This document shows positions 31,722 through 44,130 of a stretch of DNA of 64,000 nt, in pieces. This DNA comes from Monocercomonoides exilis. Its lineage: Eukaryota; Preaxostyla; Oxymonadida; Polymastigidae. The DNA is taken from assembly GCA_001643675.2 (NCBI GenBank), contig LSRY02000026.1, positions 1,163,501 through 1,227,500 of the forward strand, given 5' to 3'. The notes under the pieces were generated by a model. The model was not told the DNA's origin and did not search any database. It worked only from the letters and a program-made list of their open reading frames with translations. The stretch's first letter is position 1; every line of letters begins with the position of its first letter. Both the position numbers and the translations under genes were made by a program.

Positions 31722-34444
31722 CTGTTGTCAAATGATTTCTGCATCTTTTCAAAAGCTAATGTTTTATACCAAAAGAATTTCTAATTCGTTTTTGCCATTT
31801 GTTCAAAAATGATTGTTTTGAAAAAAAAACAACTAAAATAATATCGACAAGTGATGAAACAAACATGATAAATAAATGTTCAACGCAAGCGATTACTCTT
31901 TTTTTGATTCACGCTTCATTTTTAATGAAAAATATTATAATACTGATATTTGTTCATAATAAACAAATAATGAATTATAATAGACACCAAAAATTGTGTT
32001 GTGAAAAGATATCAGAAAAACGTACCATGAAAGCAACGACTTCTTCACATATCTCTGAAAATATGAATTGTTAATTTATGAACAATTTCCCTTTAAAAAA
32101 TTTTTTCAATAAAAGCTATTTTGGTTTGTGGAAAATAACAAAAAATAAGAAATGTGTTTCGTTTGTGATAAATACATAAATGGTGCATTGTTGTTTTGTG
32201 ATATATTATAATTAATTTCACAAAAAACTATAACGGGAAGATCTCTGATTTTTCAAAAAGATTATGCCATATGAAAAAATGAAAATTTAATTCGATCAAA
32301 TGTTTATTAAATGTTTCAAGTTATCTTTTTTTTAAAAAAATGATTTCATTAAGAATTTTCCTTTTTGAAAATTTAATCAAATGTTGTTGTTCAAGAAGCA
32401 CGCATCATTGTTTGAAAATGACAAATATACTTTAATCATATTTAATTGATATTAAAATGACTTATAATTAAAATTACCAATGCATTATTATCATATTTTC
32501 ATGGCATCATAATAAATTATTCTACAATAAAATATCAGCTCTAAATTTTCATTTTTTAATATTTCTTGACACAAATGATGAAATGTGAAAAACAAGAGAG
32601 AAAAAAGATAAAAACATAAAACGTATCCAATAATAAAACTTCATTTTGCATGTTTTATGACATTGTAATTAAAAGCAAACATGGAAAAAAATTGCTTTAA
32701 AACAAGCAAAACAAACGATCAAAAATAAATAAATAATTCCTTTGATCTTTATCAAAGACTAAAATTGAAACAATAAAAATTTGTTCTCTTTAAAAATAGA
32801 TAAATAAACTTGCAGATGTTTGTTTTTTTATTTTTTATAATGTATTTATTGAATTTCAACAATAAAAACAAAAAAGAAAAAAAAGAAAGAAAAGAAAAAG
32901 AAAAGAAGAAAAAAAGCAAAAATAACAGAATTCATGTTAACGTTTGGGTTTTTAATCACACTTCACAACGAATCAATTAAATTCTTTTATCAATAATAAT
33001 GTCATCACTTTTTCAATTTGTTTATTCTTTTTTAAATAGTCTCAAATGTTTAATATAAGCCTGTCTGACCTGACAAATTTTTTTTGGGTCAGTGACAAAT
33101 TGAAGGACGAGTCATTTTGACGTGTCATTTCCCATATTATTTTCAAAAACATTTCCCTTTCAATTAAAAAAAAAAAGGAATGTTAAATGAAATACACACA
33201 ATGATTTAATGAATTGAAAAATATTTGACAAATTTTGATCATATTTGTCACAAAGTGTCAGTTGCGGAAATATAATTGATAATTATATATTAACCAACTT
33301 TCTTTTCCGTCTCAATGGATGTTAATCGTTCATTATTCATAAATGAGCTTTATTTTGGTATTTTTTAATTATTTTTTATCTATTGTTTTAAAATTCATGT
33401 ATTAAGAGCAATGAATTCAAAATAGATATTCATCAAAAGAGTCTATAAACTATCTGAGGCAGAAGATCAATACGAATGTGAGAATACGAAGAAATGCTAA
33501 ATGAAAAAGCTGTCAGCATTGTTAAAATCAGTCCTTCTCTAACTTCTTCTCAAGAAACACTCTGATGATAACTGAATAATTACGCAATAGGAAATGACAA
33601 CAAGGATGATTCAGCTGATATAAAAAATTATATGATTATCACTGGAACAAAAAAATAAACAAATCATGAGATTTTTTCCACAGAAGAAGGAAGATGAAGC
33701 CAAAGATTTTTTGAGGTTTTCTATATCAAAAAATAAGAGACAAGAAAATTCAAATCGTTTATTATGAAAACCAAAATTCTTATAGGACAGCTCAGTGAAG
33801 AAACAAATAAAAGTTTTTATCATAATTCAAAACTCATTCAATGACAATGCAGATTTGTTTCCTGGAGAATTTAACAATTTGACATGGTCATATCTTTTCG
33901 CAAGGTGAAGTGGAGACTGTTTTCGATAACATTTGTTATTCCATTATCACTGCACATTGCAGTGAATCCGTATGTGAATTTCTTTTTTCCGGGATTAAGC
34001 GAATGATATGTGATCACCGACATTCACTTTCTATTTATTCATTCAATTTGTCGCTTCTATCATGAATAACTTTTTTTTTGCTCACTCTTTATGAAATCAA
34101 ATAATCATCGTTTGTAATTTTTCACTCACTTCAAATGATTGAGTTATTTCTTTTTTCATTTCACTGTGATGAAAAAAAGAATTCCAAAATATTGAAAATA
34201 ACTCCCATCTTTTTGTTCAATATAATAGGAAATTCAAGTGAAAATAGCTCAGATGTTTGTGTGAATTTGATGAAAATTCAACATGTCAATTATACATCAA
34301 TTTTTTAAATTGGACTTGTTTTCTTTGGAAAGCAGGCTGATTGTTAATTTTCACTTGATGACGAATGCAGTGCCAAAGTCGGAAAACAAAATTGAGAGGC
34401 TTTTAATATCATAAAACGTTGTACATATGTGAAGCCGTTGAAGT
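31722..34444. other. AT-rich region holding one inverted-repeat arm
   Basis: No convincing gene. It carries the right arm of the 382-bp inverted repeat (32557-32938), a reverse copy of the 'tttttgaaaa' dispersed motif ending 'tatgccatat' (about 32240-32272), and a 'gtctgacctgacaaa' motif at 33063 that recurs inverted near 37177. Weak protein-like plus-strand sequence around 33860-34010 ('GEVETVFDNICYSIITAHC') could be an old exon. Confidence 0.45.
32557..32938. repeat. Right arm of the 382-bp inverted repeat (partner 15256-15637)
   Basis: Reverse complement of 15256-15637 with near identity. The outer end is 'aacagaattcatg' and the inner end 'atatttcttgacac'. The very low divergence implies recent duplication or homogenisation, unlike the decayed genes between the arms. 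Confidence 0.8.
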
Positions 34445-34824
34445 TTGCCTTTGAAGGAGATTGCGGAGAAGGCACAACAGGATGCGGTGTTGAGGATGGA
34501 AGATGTGGTTCTACCGCCATCCGAGATTGCACTGACGGTTAAGAAGGAGCGTGAAGAGATAGAGGAAGAAAGGAAGATATGGATTGAAAGGAAGTTATCA
34601 CATAGAGCGCAGGGTGTTTGTGGAAAGAATTAAAGAGAAATAGTTGAAGGAGGAAGTAGCCATGGCATCTCTGGCTCTGGAGGCTCTTGGAGTGGGAGTG
34701 CTGAGGTGAATGAAGGAGGAAGCAGATGTGGCAAAAGTGTCTGGTTTGCTTCAAACCAAAGAAATTGATTTGTACAGAGCTTCGTGGATTAACCGAATTC
34801 AACAAGAGCTTTCAGACGCATAAG
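34445..34824 (+). pseudogene. Second, shorter and more decayed copy of gene A
   Basis: The frame 34445-34633 contains 'LRMEDVVLPPSEIAL' and a following Glu/Arg coiled stretch. This matches the 17503-18312 frame ('LRMEDVVLPPAAIAL'). After a frameshift, 'VFVERIKEK', TAG, 'LKEE' and 'LALEALGV' follow the other copy's 'EFVERIKENQGKLEE' and 'VVEALGL'. The TAG sits where the first copy has Gln or Gly. The C-terminus continues to TAA at about 34822. It is much more AT-rich than the first copy, with fewer G/C third positions. Confidence 0.6.
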
Positions 34825-35346
34825 ACAGAGGGGATTAAGAAGAAGCAGATAAGTCTTAAAGGATATCTGCTGAAGAAATTACAGAAGGACAGAGATAATG
34901 TGAGAAGTATTTGAAGATGAAGATGAATACTGGATGTTGATGAGGAGCAAGAGAGAGATTATGGAGAAATAGAGAGAGCTTTTGAAATGAGAAAAAAATG
35001 GAAGGAGGTCAAAGAAGTGTCCGGGGTAGATTGTGAAAAAGAAGAAAATAAAGAAGTATTAAAAAGAGAAGGTTTGAAAAAAAGAGAAAAAGAGATGTTG
35101 AAGCAGACCAAATTGATAACGTTATAGAATCTTTGAATCAGACAAAAGTCAGTGCGAAATGTTAATGTTTTCTTTCAAAGCTTTTGTTCAACAGGTTTCG
35201 GGTGAACTTCAATTTTATTTTTTAACTAAAATTCCAATTATTACAGATAGGGACGAATGAACGCTCGTTTTCCTTCAAAAATGATTTCTTCCAATTCTTT
35301 TCCAAGCAACCGCGGTTGCTCGAAACACTTCTCCAGCTTGCTTGCA

Positions 35347-36314
35347 TCACATCCAGTTTTTTTTGGGATCCATTGTCTTGCCTGGAACGTCTTTTACCTT
35401 CTTTGAACGATTGTCGCTTTTTTTTTCAGTGATTTTTAATGATATATGAACCTTTTCAGCCACATCTTTACCACTGATTGTGAGAAAGTTGCTGCTATGG
35501 CATCTCTCTTTCCTTGTTAGAAGTACTGTCCAGACTGACTCAGACACTCCATCATCGTATCGATGTTCGCAAGGAAGCTTAAAATATGCTCTTTTTTCAT
35601 ACGAGCATATTCAATGCGAAGAACAATATATTGAAGAATGCAATTGCAGTTGAGAAGAGGAGGAAGAAGGAGAGAAGGCACTTGGTGAAGAAAGCACGAA
35701 CCATTCGATGAGAACAAAATAAGTTTGCTTCTTTCCATTTGCAAAAAGAAAATCTTTATAATTATCTTCAGCCCAGTTTTCGAATTGAATCAGCACCTCC
35801 TTGATTCTTCACCAACAGTCTTTGAATGTGCGAGCAAATGACTCTAATTCAGAAGTATTTCTGACTGTCCTTCTCTTTTTCATAACGATGTGATGAAGCG
35901 AGAGCTAATTCATTAGTGCAACATATCCTCGTTGCTTACAAGGTTCTGTTTCTGTTCCAGATGAATCTTCTTGGCATTTTGTTCTTCATTTTCTAAGGGA
36001 AACTTTTCTTTTTGTTCTTTAAAATTATTAAAATTATCATTTGCAGAAAAATCCGCAGTAGTTTCAACAAGATGAAAATCACTGGATTATGAAATAAAAA
36101 TACCTCTCTGCTTTTTCATTTGTTATTTCCAAGAATGCTGATTGTTGATGGGTGTTTTGAACTTATGCTGATTGTTTTCTTGTTTGCTCCACATGGATTC
36201 ATTCACTTTCATTTCGTTTTTGCAACATCTTAACAGTCTCCATTGATTTGTTTGAACGTCCAGGGACTTCTCGAAGAAATTAACGATTTGTTTCACCCGA
36301 AAGAGCAATGTCAT
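35347..36314 (-). pseudogene. Decayed unidentified gene C
   Basis: On the minus strand three consecutive blocks look like real protein: 36314-36123 ('VKQIVNFFEKSLDVQTNQW'), about 36065-35905 (a Glu/Asn/Lys-rich stretch with 'ANDNFNNFKEQKEKF'), and 35880-35690 ('TSELESFARTFKDCW', a TGA, then 'KEVLIQFENWAEDNYKDFLF'). A last block, 35547-35347, is Lys/Ser-rich ('GKDVAEKVHISLKITEKKS'). Candidate intron borders lie around 36060-36105, but the TGA and frame changes argue for decay. The family is not recognised. Confidence 0.35.
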
Positions 36315-37116
36315 AAAAAGAAAACTGGAGCTTCAACAAAAAATTTTTTTCAAATGTTTCGGAATTTCAATTGATGAAAATTTTCAAACTTGAAATAATC
36401 AAAAATACTCAAACTTTCAATGTCCTTTCAAACAGGAAAAAATAAATGAAAAAGTATTTGATTGAAAAGAATCAAACATTTTCATATTTTCTTTCACTCA
36501 CTGAAATCATTACTTAACAATAACTTATTTGTGCACAAGGATAGATATCAAAAAAAAATATTATCGTTCATTAAACATGAGAAACAATTCATTATACAAA
36601 CAAATGATTCACCAAAATTTTTCTGCTTGTTAATATTTGCGTTATGTGCAACAAAGAAACCAAGATAAATGCATTTATTCAGCTCACAGAAGGCTGTAAA
36701 AACGCAAAAAAAAAATAAATTGAACAAAAAGAAAGTGCAACAACAATAAGAAAAATTCATTCAGCAAATGTTAACAACTCGATAACTGTTATATTGGATT
36801 TGAAGTTTTCGATAGCCTGATTGTTTAATCCTGCCACTTGAATCGAAAAAATGCTGCTTCTTGATTATTTCTTAAAACTGACAAAATGTTTTTTAAAACA
36901 AGATCGTTACAACACTAAAATTCAAGAAAGCGTTGATCACAAACACTTTGAAATGTTCTTGAAGAACAGGAGAGAAGATGGAATAGATTGAAATTGTTAA
37001 AAATATTTCATAATGGTTCATTTTGATGAAAAAAATAGATTACAGTCAAACTTCGACAAACAAACAAAAATACTTTAAAACAAAGTCAGTACGAAATAAT
37101 CCTTTTTTTATAATTA

Positions 37117-37153
<37 letters not shown>

Positions 37154-37786
37154 TGACGGACGAGGCAAAAAATGATTTGTCAGGTCAGACGGCCTTAGTT
37201 TAATAATTGAAACAATATTATTTTTCATATGGGTGATTTTTTTGATATCATAAAAATTTACGAAGGTTGATCAAAATATTTTTTCATTAAGGGTTTGGTT
37301 TATAAGAAAATATTTCAGAAAAAATTTGCGAAAATATGCATTAATATATTATTATAATTATTAATTTGTTGATTTTAATTTGATTTTAATTGTTTTTATT
37401 ACAAAATTTGAAGAAAACATAAAAAATTTATAATATATATAGTAATTGAAATTATAAGAACAAAACAAAAGTTAACTGGTTTGAAAAACATGAAAACAAT
37501 TATGACAATATGCTGTTAATTAATTTTTTGAATAAAATAAGTTTTATGATGTTATTGGAAATATATTCAAAAATTGCTGTTGAAGATCAAAAAACGTTTG
37601 TAGAAATCAAACAATTTTTAAAGCAAAGAGACAAAAACATGATTGAAAGCTAGATATTTTTCTAATAAACAACGCTTTGTTGTTAATTATTGTTAAAAAA
37701 CATTAATTCTTAAAACTTGTTTTTTTATTAATTGATCAAACAAAGTTTTAAAAATTGCAATGAAATAATGATTAAATAAAAGGAAA
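36315..37786. other. AT-rich region with a long T run
   Basis: No gene supported. A run of 32 T (37120-37151) is followed by 'agtgacggacgaggcaaaaa' and 'tgtcaggtcagac'. Read on the minus strand this is a short unit with a 3' poly(A), as a retroposed SINE-like copy would look. Parts of the unit recur near 33063 and 23701. Confidence 0.45.
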
Positions 37787-39395
37787 TTGGGGAATTTTCA
37801 CTTTTTTTCTAAAAAAGCTTCAGCACCACAACCATACTCATTTTTTCTTCCTCCTCTTCTTCAAATATTCTCATTTTTCATCTTTTTCTTTTTGGCATCG
37901 CATTCTATTGCTTCAACGACTCCAAAGATCTCACATTCTCTGTGTTCTCTGTTCTTTTCTGTTTCTTCTCCTTCCTTTATCTTTGCAAACTCAGTTGAAT
38001 TTCCTGACAGAGATCCTTCTGCTTTTTAATCGAGAAAGAAGTTAGCAAGTTTGTGGTTAAACAACGAATCTTCAGCAGAATGCTTTTCTCCTTTCTCTTC
38101 CAACATTTCTTGCTCCTGACGCAAATGTTGAGTCAGCCAGAGTATTATCCTCCGCAATTGAGCATCGAACAGGCAACATTGTATGTTCCACATCTATCAA
38201 TAAATTTTATTCTAACTCTCCCGAAAACAGAACAAAGCAAGGTTATCTGTTGTTTCGTCTCTGGAGCTATTTTTGAAGGCTATTGTTTTTCCTGTTTAGT
38301 GAGCATGGATATCTTTCTTCGTTGTTCCAGCATTCATGCCCAAAACAATGAGTCCCTCTTTTTTCTCGACTTCATCTATCCTTCTCTTGCTGCTAGCACA
38401 TCTATCTGCAGCTCAGGCTCTTCACAGTCCGGCCTTTACCTCGATGTGGATGTCTTCTTCCTCCCCTTCAAAACCTTCTAACGCGTCAACCATATATTCG
38501 TTATCCAGGACACTTGCTCCTCTACCAGCCAGCGCTGCTCTTTGCTTGCGCCCTGCGCCTTCCTCTCCATAGCCCATCTCCACATCTTCCGCCAGGGTTG
38601 CCTTTCCCGCATCCGAATCGTATCTGTCTCGTTAAGTCTTGTTCATGAACGCTTCACAACCATTTTCTCATTGCTGTTGTCGTTTTTTTCAATACCTGCA
38701 TGTGCTCCAACCACCACTTCTCCGTCTATTTCTCTTTCATATTCACCTGTACCTCAGTCTTCGACCTCCTTGACTGATCGCTTGCTGTGTCCTCCTCCCT
38801 CTTATTCTTCCCCGAACATCATATCGACCTCAACTTTCCTCTCGTTTGTTCTTGCCAAGGCACCCTTCGCCTTTCCAACATATCTGTCCATTCCCTCCAC
38901 CTAAGCTGCCCTGTTCTTCATCTTCTCGCTTCCTCCCTCTTTCTATGCCACGCCAACCTCTTCACCCTAAGTGCCGCCTCGCCTGTGCTCCTGTTCGACG
39001 ATGGTTCCAGCTACTCCCTCGATCATCTCATGACCACGAATGTGGCAACTAAATGATTCAGCGTGCCATTTTCATCTTTTTGCTTAAAAAAGTCAATAAG
39101 CTTCTTCAGCATGATGTACTCCTTCTTCATCACCATTTTTTTCGACCAGCTCAGAGGTGAACAACTGTGTGTATGTCGACAGCTGCTTGTTCACCTGCAA
39201 CTGATCAGCCTGTCCCGAATAACATCTTTGACTGCAGCAACATCATCTTCTATGATGCCTGTGAGCTTAACATTGCCTCGCTTTGACAAAGCGAGTACGT
39301 TCATTCTGGCACTTCCACGTGGCTTCCCAACCGCGGATAAGCTCTTCGAAGCATTACCTTTTAAATCCTTTCCCTGCTGTTTGTTGCTGTGCTAA
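37787..39395 (+). pseudogene. Decayed receptor-family ectodomain
   Basis: Plus-strand frames are rich in Ser, Leu and Phe in the alternating pattern of the beta-helix family. The clearest block is about 38845-39050: 'GTLRLSNISVHSLHLSCPVL', then Leu/Ser/Cys-rich strands. It recalls the receptor strands 'GSLSVSNITF'. A hydrophobic start ('MLFSFLFQHFLLL', 38080) could be a former signal peptide. The frame from 38053 is open to 38904 except for a TAA at 38479, then moves to another frame near 38800. No GGG turns or kinase tail are seen. Assignment to the family is tentative. Confidence 0.35.
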
Positions 39396-39897
39396 AGGAC
39401 ACCCATGAAAAAGAAGCAGCAGATGGAATGACTCAGATAAATAACAATTGATTATTTCTCCTTTTTAGCGTTCTTTTACTGCTCGTTGAAGTCATCTCTT
39501 CCAGCTTTTCTCCTTTTCCATATTATCCTTTTTTCTTTTTAAATCTCTTCAATTTTTTTTATCCGATTTCCATTCATAATATTCTGTCTTCAATAAATAA
39601 ATCTTTCTCTTTATCTTCATTCTCTTCGTTCACTAATCATTTTCTTTAAATTTTTTGACCAATTTGATTTCTTCATAAATTCCATTCTTTTTTATTACCG
39701 TTATTATCACTTATGAAGATGCAAAAAATGAAGAAATTCGATCAGAAGAAGAAGATGATGATGATGACTACGATGATGAATCAGATGGTAGCTGTGACAA
39801 AAGCAGAGCAAGGAGGATAGTTGCAGGTGAAGATGAAAGAGCATCCTTTAACAAATGAGAAAGAATTCGAGAAAGTTGACTTCGCATCGTCGAATTA

Positions 39898-42800
39898 TTA
39901 GGAACTGTTCCAGATGGCTGGGAGAAAAGAAAGAGAAGGAGATGTTCGTTGATAACGCTGAAGTGAAAGAGAATGAGTCGAAGGAAAAGGGAGGGAAACT
40001 GAGTATGGAGAATTTTTTGATGTGAATGACGGAGAAGAGGAAGAAGGAGAGGGAGAATTCGAAAGAGAAGAGAAAAGTGACTGAGAGGAGGTGATGCTTG
40101 TCATCAGCTGATGTGGAAGAATAACTGAGAATTAGTCTATCTTTATCTGATAGGAAAGTGCTCCTCCTTTTCCACTTGCTGTTCCTGACGCATTTATCGC
40201 ATTGCCAACAGAAGTTGTATTAGCTCCATCAACAGCAGCGTTTGAAGATCCATTCATGTTTTGTGAATTTGCTGAAACATTCAATACCAATGAAGTCGAC
40301 TGAGGCTCAGATGTTTGCTGAACGGAAGCAAAAGCGGAAGGTGTGGCTTGTTGTGTGAATGAAGCACCAACAGCCTTCAATCGCTGGATGAGAGAAGCAG
40401 AAATAGACATCGAAGGAGAAGAGGAAGGTTTCTGGTCATAGTGTGTCTCGAAAAAAGCTGATATTTTGTGAGGCAAGTCCTTCTTCACCATCAGCAAGAG
40501 AGTAGCGGTGACGATAGCATTGAGCGCAGTGCGTGTTGCTAGCAGACGAAGCAGCAGGCGATTGGACGATGCAGCAGAAGGTCCGAGGGGCTGCGTGGAG
40601 AATGAGATGATGGAAGGTGTTGTGCTGAAGGATAGCATGGAAGAGAAATGGAAATAGAAGTGACACAGGAGCTGAATAGAGAAGGGATGGAGAACACGAA
40701 AGATGAAGTGAAAGATGCTGAAAGCAGCTTTGAAGGCAGAGTGCGGACGATTGAAATGAGTGGATGAGAAAGATGGAGAGGACACACGTTGACAAGAAGC
40801 GCTCATGAAAACTCGAGAGAAGAAGGCAGAATCGAATGCTGCTCCCCTTTCTGTGGATACTCAATGCACAGCGGAACAACCTGAAAAGATGGATTTGTCA
40901 GTTCGAGCAGAGTTTCTCCGATGGATGGGACATATGTCATTCATTGAGGAGGAACTAAAATTGTATTTTCTGAGGCAGACAGCAGAAGTCGTTGGTCTTC
41001 GAAAAAGGCAGACGAAGGAAGCAAAAGTGGGTCAAGCAGAATATTCGCATTGATTGCATATGACTGTCCTTCCATTGCATACAAAGAGAAGTTATTTTCA
41101 TCATTCTTTCAATTGATCTTGTTCTGCGCATCAGGAACAGTGCTGTAGATTCCCCTCTCTTCGCATAACAGCTCAGCTGTGTCTCTTGCATCGTCTCCTC
41201 CTTCCACAGCTGGCATTACTTCTTTTCTCCACACATTCATCTCTTTTCTCATGTTCTCCACCAGTTGTGCATCTCTCACAGTATCTTCTCCTCCCAAGCT
41301 GAACAGCCTCGTTCCACACAGCAGATTCAGAAACTTGTTCGCATCATTCGCCAATATTCCCCCTGTTGCCCCAGCATAAGATGATGGAATCGTAATGGGC
41401 TTTGGAAGCTGAGGTGACCCGAGCTGGTTGAAAAGATGGGATAACGCCTTTCCGAGATAGTGAAGCAAAGCAGCGACCTCTTTTTGCCCAATCTGCTGCA
41501 TCAACCGCACAAACAGCGTCTCCAGCCCTGTCTTCAGACTGCCTTTCCTCACAAACACAGAAGCATTCCCAAAGTCATCTGCTCCTCATCCTCCTCCTTC
41601 TGGGATTGACATTTGCATAGCCTGTCTGGATTGACAAACTCGCTAATAAACAAGCCGTAGCAAATTCGTTCGCCGCAGCTGTTCTGAGGCATGTCTGCGT
41701 TGATCTGTCGAGTGCTGCTCTGATTGCAGACAAGGCAAGATGCCTTCGTGACACAGAAACAGCCGCCAAGCTGTGGTTGCTGTGTCTTCTGTGCGGGTTC
41801 TGCGGGGCTTCTCTGCTGCCGTCTGAGCCAATTGCGTTCTCGTCTTCCTCTTTCTCTCCATTTTTCTTTGTGGACTTGGCTGAAGGAAAAGAAATCTGCA
41901 GAGGGATCGGACTGAGCTCTCCGCTGGAGATGGTTGAGGTGGGTGAGAAAACAAAACGCGACTTCTTCTGATTGCTCTTTTGGGATATCGATGAAAGCAT
42001 CTTTCGCTGCTTGGGAGTGAAGCGCAGGGCAGGGCGTGAAGTTAAGTCTTCTTCTCTTTCTGTTGTCTTTTATGTTTCATCGGCATTTGAGGCTTCAGCA
42101 GATCATGTAAAACCCAAATTATCTTCATCATTACTATCGTCACTACAATCGCTTTCTTCACTATCTTTGTCTTCGCTGTCTTCTTTTGCTTCTTCAGTGT
42201 CAGCTGCACCTTCTCCGCTTGTTCTCTCTCTCCCCTCATCATTTCGAATCAAACATAACATGCTCTTCTCTTTCTCTCTCGATCAGATCTTTCTTTTTTG
42301 CTTCTTTGCCTTGCTTTCATCTTCCTGAACGAGATTTGCATAAAGTCTAAAATCGGTTGATTTGATTGTTGGAATGATCCTTCCATGTGTCTGCTTCAGT
42401 GTGTTCTCCTTCAGCTTCGTAACTGCCTCCTTCTTCCACCTCTCCTTCATCTCAGCTGCGTTAAATTTTGTTTCTTCTCAGCTGTTTTCTTTCATTTTTG
42501 CCGAGTTGCATGTGTTCGAGGTGTCATATTCATAAACAGATCTGCTCTTTTCCAGTGTCTGCCGAATGGACCGTGTGCTTGTCAAAGATATCTTTGCACT
42601 TAGTATCCTGTCCAACTCCACGTCTTCTTCTTCTCCTCTTCCTCATCATCATCCACTTCCTTGTCATATTCATTCCCATCAGTGTTTCATTCACTTCTTC
42701 CACTTGTCTCACTCATGTCAGACTCAGAAGAGTCAAATGTGATGCTGCCTTCTGCCACACGTAGCAGCTCCAGCTCTCTCGAAAGCAGCTCACTCAGGAC

Positions 42801-44130
42801 AGCTTATGAACGCATCATCGGACTTATCTTTGATCGGAATGCTTTTCCTTTCCCTTTTTCTTCCGTTTAACACCCTCTTTCACTCTCCTCTTTTCACCTT
42901 TTTGCCTGCCACACTCCAATTCAACTGATGGAAACTCATCAAACACAGAAATAATTTTTTCCTTATCTTTCTCCTTTCTCCTTTCTCCTCTTCTTTCACT
43001 TTCTCTTTGTTTCCAAGCTTCCTCTAACTCTCCAATGCCACAGTAGCTTTCTCCAAACACCTCGCATTCTGCGCTGTCGCATTTGCATTTGTTCATCCTT
43101 CGCTCTTCTTCCCCTGCTGATTCAACCTCATTGCAGTCATCATTCGCTTCCTCTTCATCTTCGGCGGCCTTCCGTGTGGAATATTCAGCGGCACTTGCTA
43201 CATCCCCACACGTAATAGCTTCTTCTTCTTGCTGTTATTATTGTTATTGCTGTTATTATTGCTGCTTCCACCCATCTTGTTTGTCAGCCCTAGCACATCT
43301 GATTTGAACTCTGTTGGAGCAATTCTTGAGCCTTTGTGTGTCTTCATACGAACTGTCCGCTTGAAGGCAGCAAGCGCTTTTCTGCCTCTGCTTCGTTTGA
43401 GTGCTCTTCCGAATGCAGTTGTTGGCACAATCAGCAGTCAACAGAAGAAGAAGAGGATGATGAAGAGGAACTCTTGGTTTGATCACTTGAAATCGGGAAA
43501 GAGGCAGCTGGAAAGCCAGCATTTGACGATGCGGAGGTGGAAGAAGCAGCAGAAGCAGAAATTGTATTATTCTGTAGCAAATTTGCAGCTTTGAGCAACT
43601 TCGATGTGCGTGTTGTTGTTCTTGCCCTGCGCGAAAGTTTGATTTGAGGCGAGAATTTATTCGGCGCGTGTGTCGAGGCAGCTGTTCTGACTGATTTTCC
43701 AGGCGATTCTGTTTTGATTGCCACAGAAGAAGAGGAAGAAGACAGAAGATTGAGTGAATTTGAGCTTCCTTCTTCCACTTTTGTGTTGGTAAGCTGTTCT
43801 TCACTGGCTTTGTTAAGATCATTTAGTGAGTTGTTTCCATAGTTATTTTCATTCCTATTTTATTTCCCTCTTTCTTCTCTTGCCTTTCTCGCTGTCAGAA
43901 TGGATAAAATAAAATAACTGGCATAGCATTAACAATAAACAGCTCTCCGAAAAGACGAATATTAATTCAAGCATTTCATGATGCAAATGAAGTCTGTTAC
44001 CTTTCTCATCCTCATTCCCATCACCATTCTCGTATTCAGATTCAGATTCAGAGAGAATCTCCTCTGTTCTTCGCATTCCGCTGTTTCTTCTCATTTCTTT
44101 GCCACTAAAACACCAAGCAGCAAGGCGCAT
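39898..44130 (-). pseudogene. Decayed large nuclear-type protein gene, with one visible intron
   Basis: Minus-strand blocks in order: an acidic start ('EEILSESESEYENGDG'); a 109-bp GT-AG intron (44000-43892) that keeps the frame; a Ser/Lys block with 'SPGKSVRTA' and 'IKLSRRARTTTRTSKLL' (43778-43431); a very basic block 'ALKRSRGRKALAAFKRTVRM' then Asn repeats (43428-43198); Lys/Glu blocks (43096-42824); an acidic 'DSEDKDSEESDCSDDSND' stretch near 42150; 'LRFTPKQRKML' (about 42025); and helical blocks 41558-41109 ('KEVAALLHYLGKALSHLF') and 40806-40132 ('ALNAIVTATLLLMVKKDLP'). Frameshifts and stops separate them. Alternating acidic and basic low-complexity followed by helices suggests a nuclear or nucleolar protein. 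I cannot name it, and two genes may be merged here. Plus-strand ORFs across this stretch (for example 41972-42328) are shadows. Confidence 0.4.

Noticed and set aside
15256-32938. A Maverick/Polinton between the long inverted repeats
   Set aside because: The size and terminal repeats fit, but no polymerase B, integrase, packaging ATPase, protease or capsid-like frame is visible between the arms, only remnants of ordinary and receptor genes.
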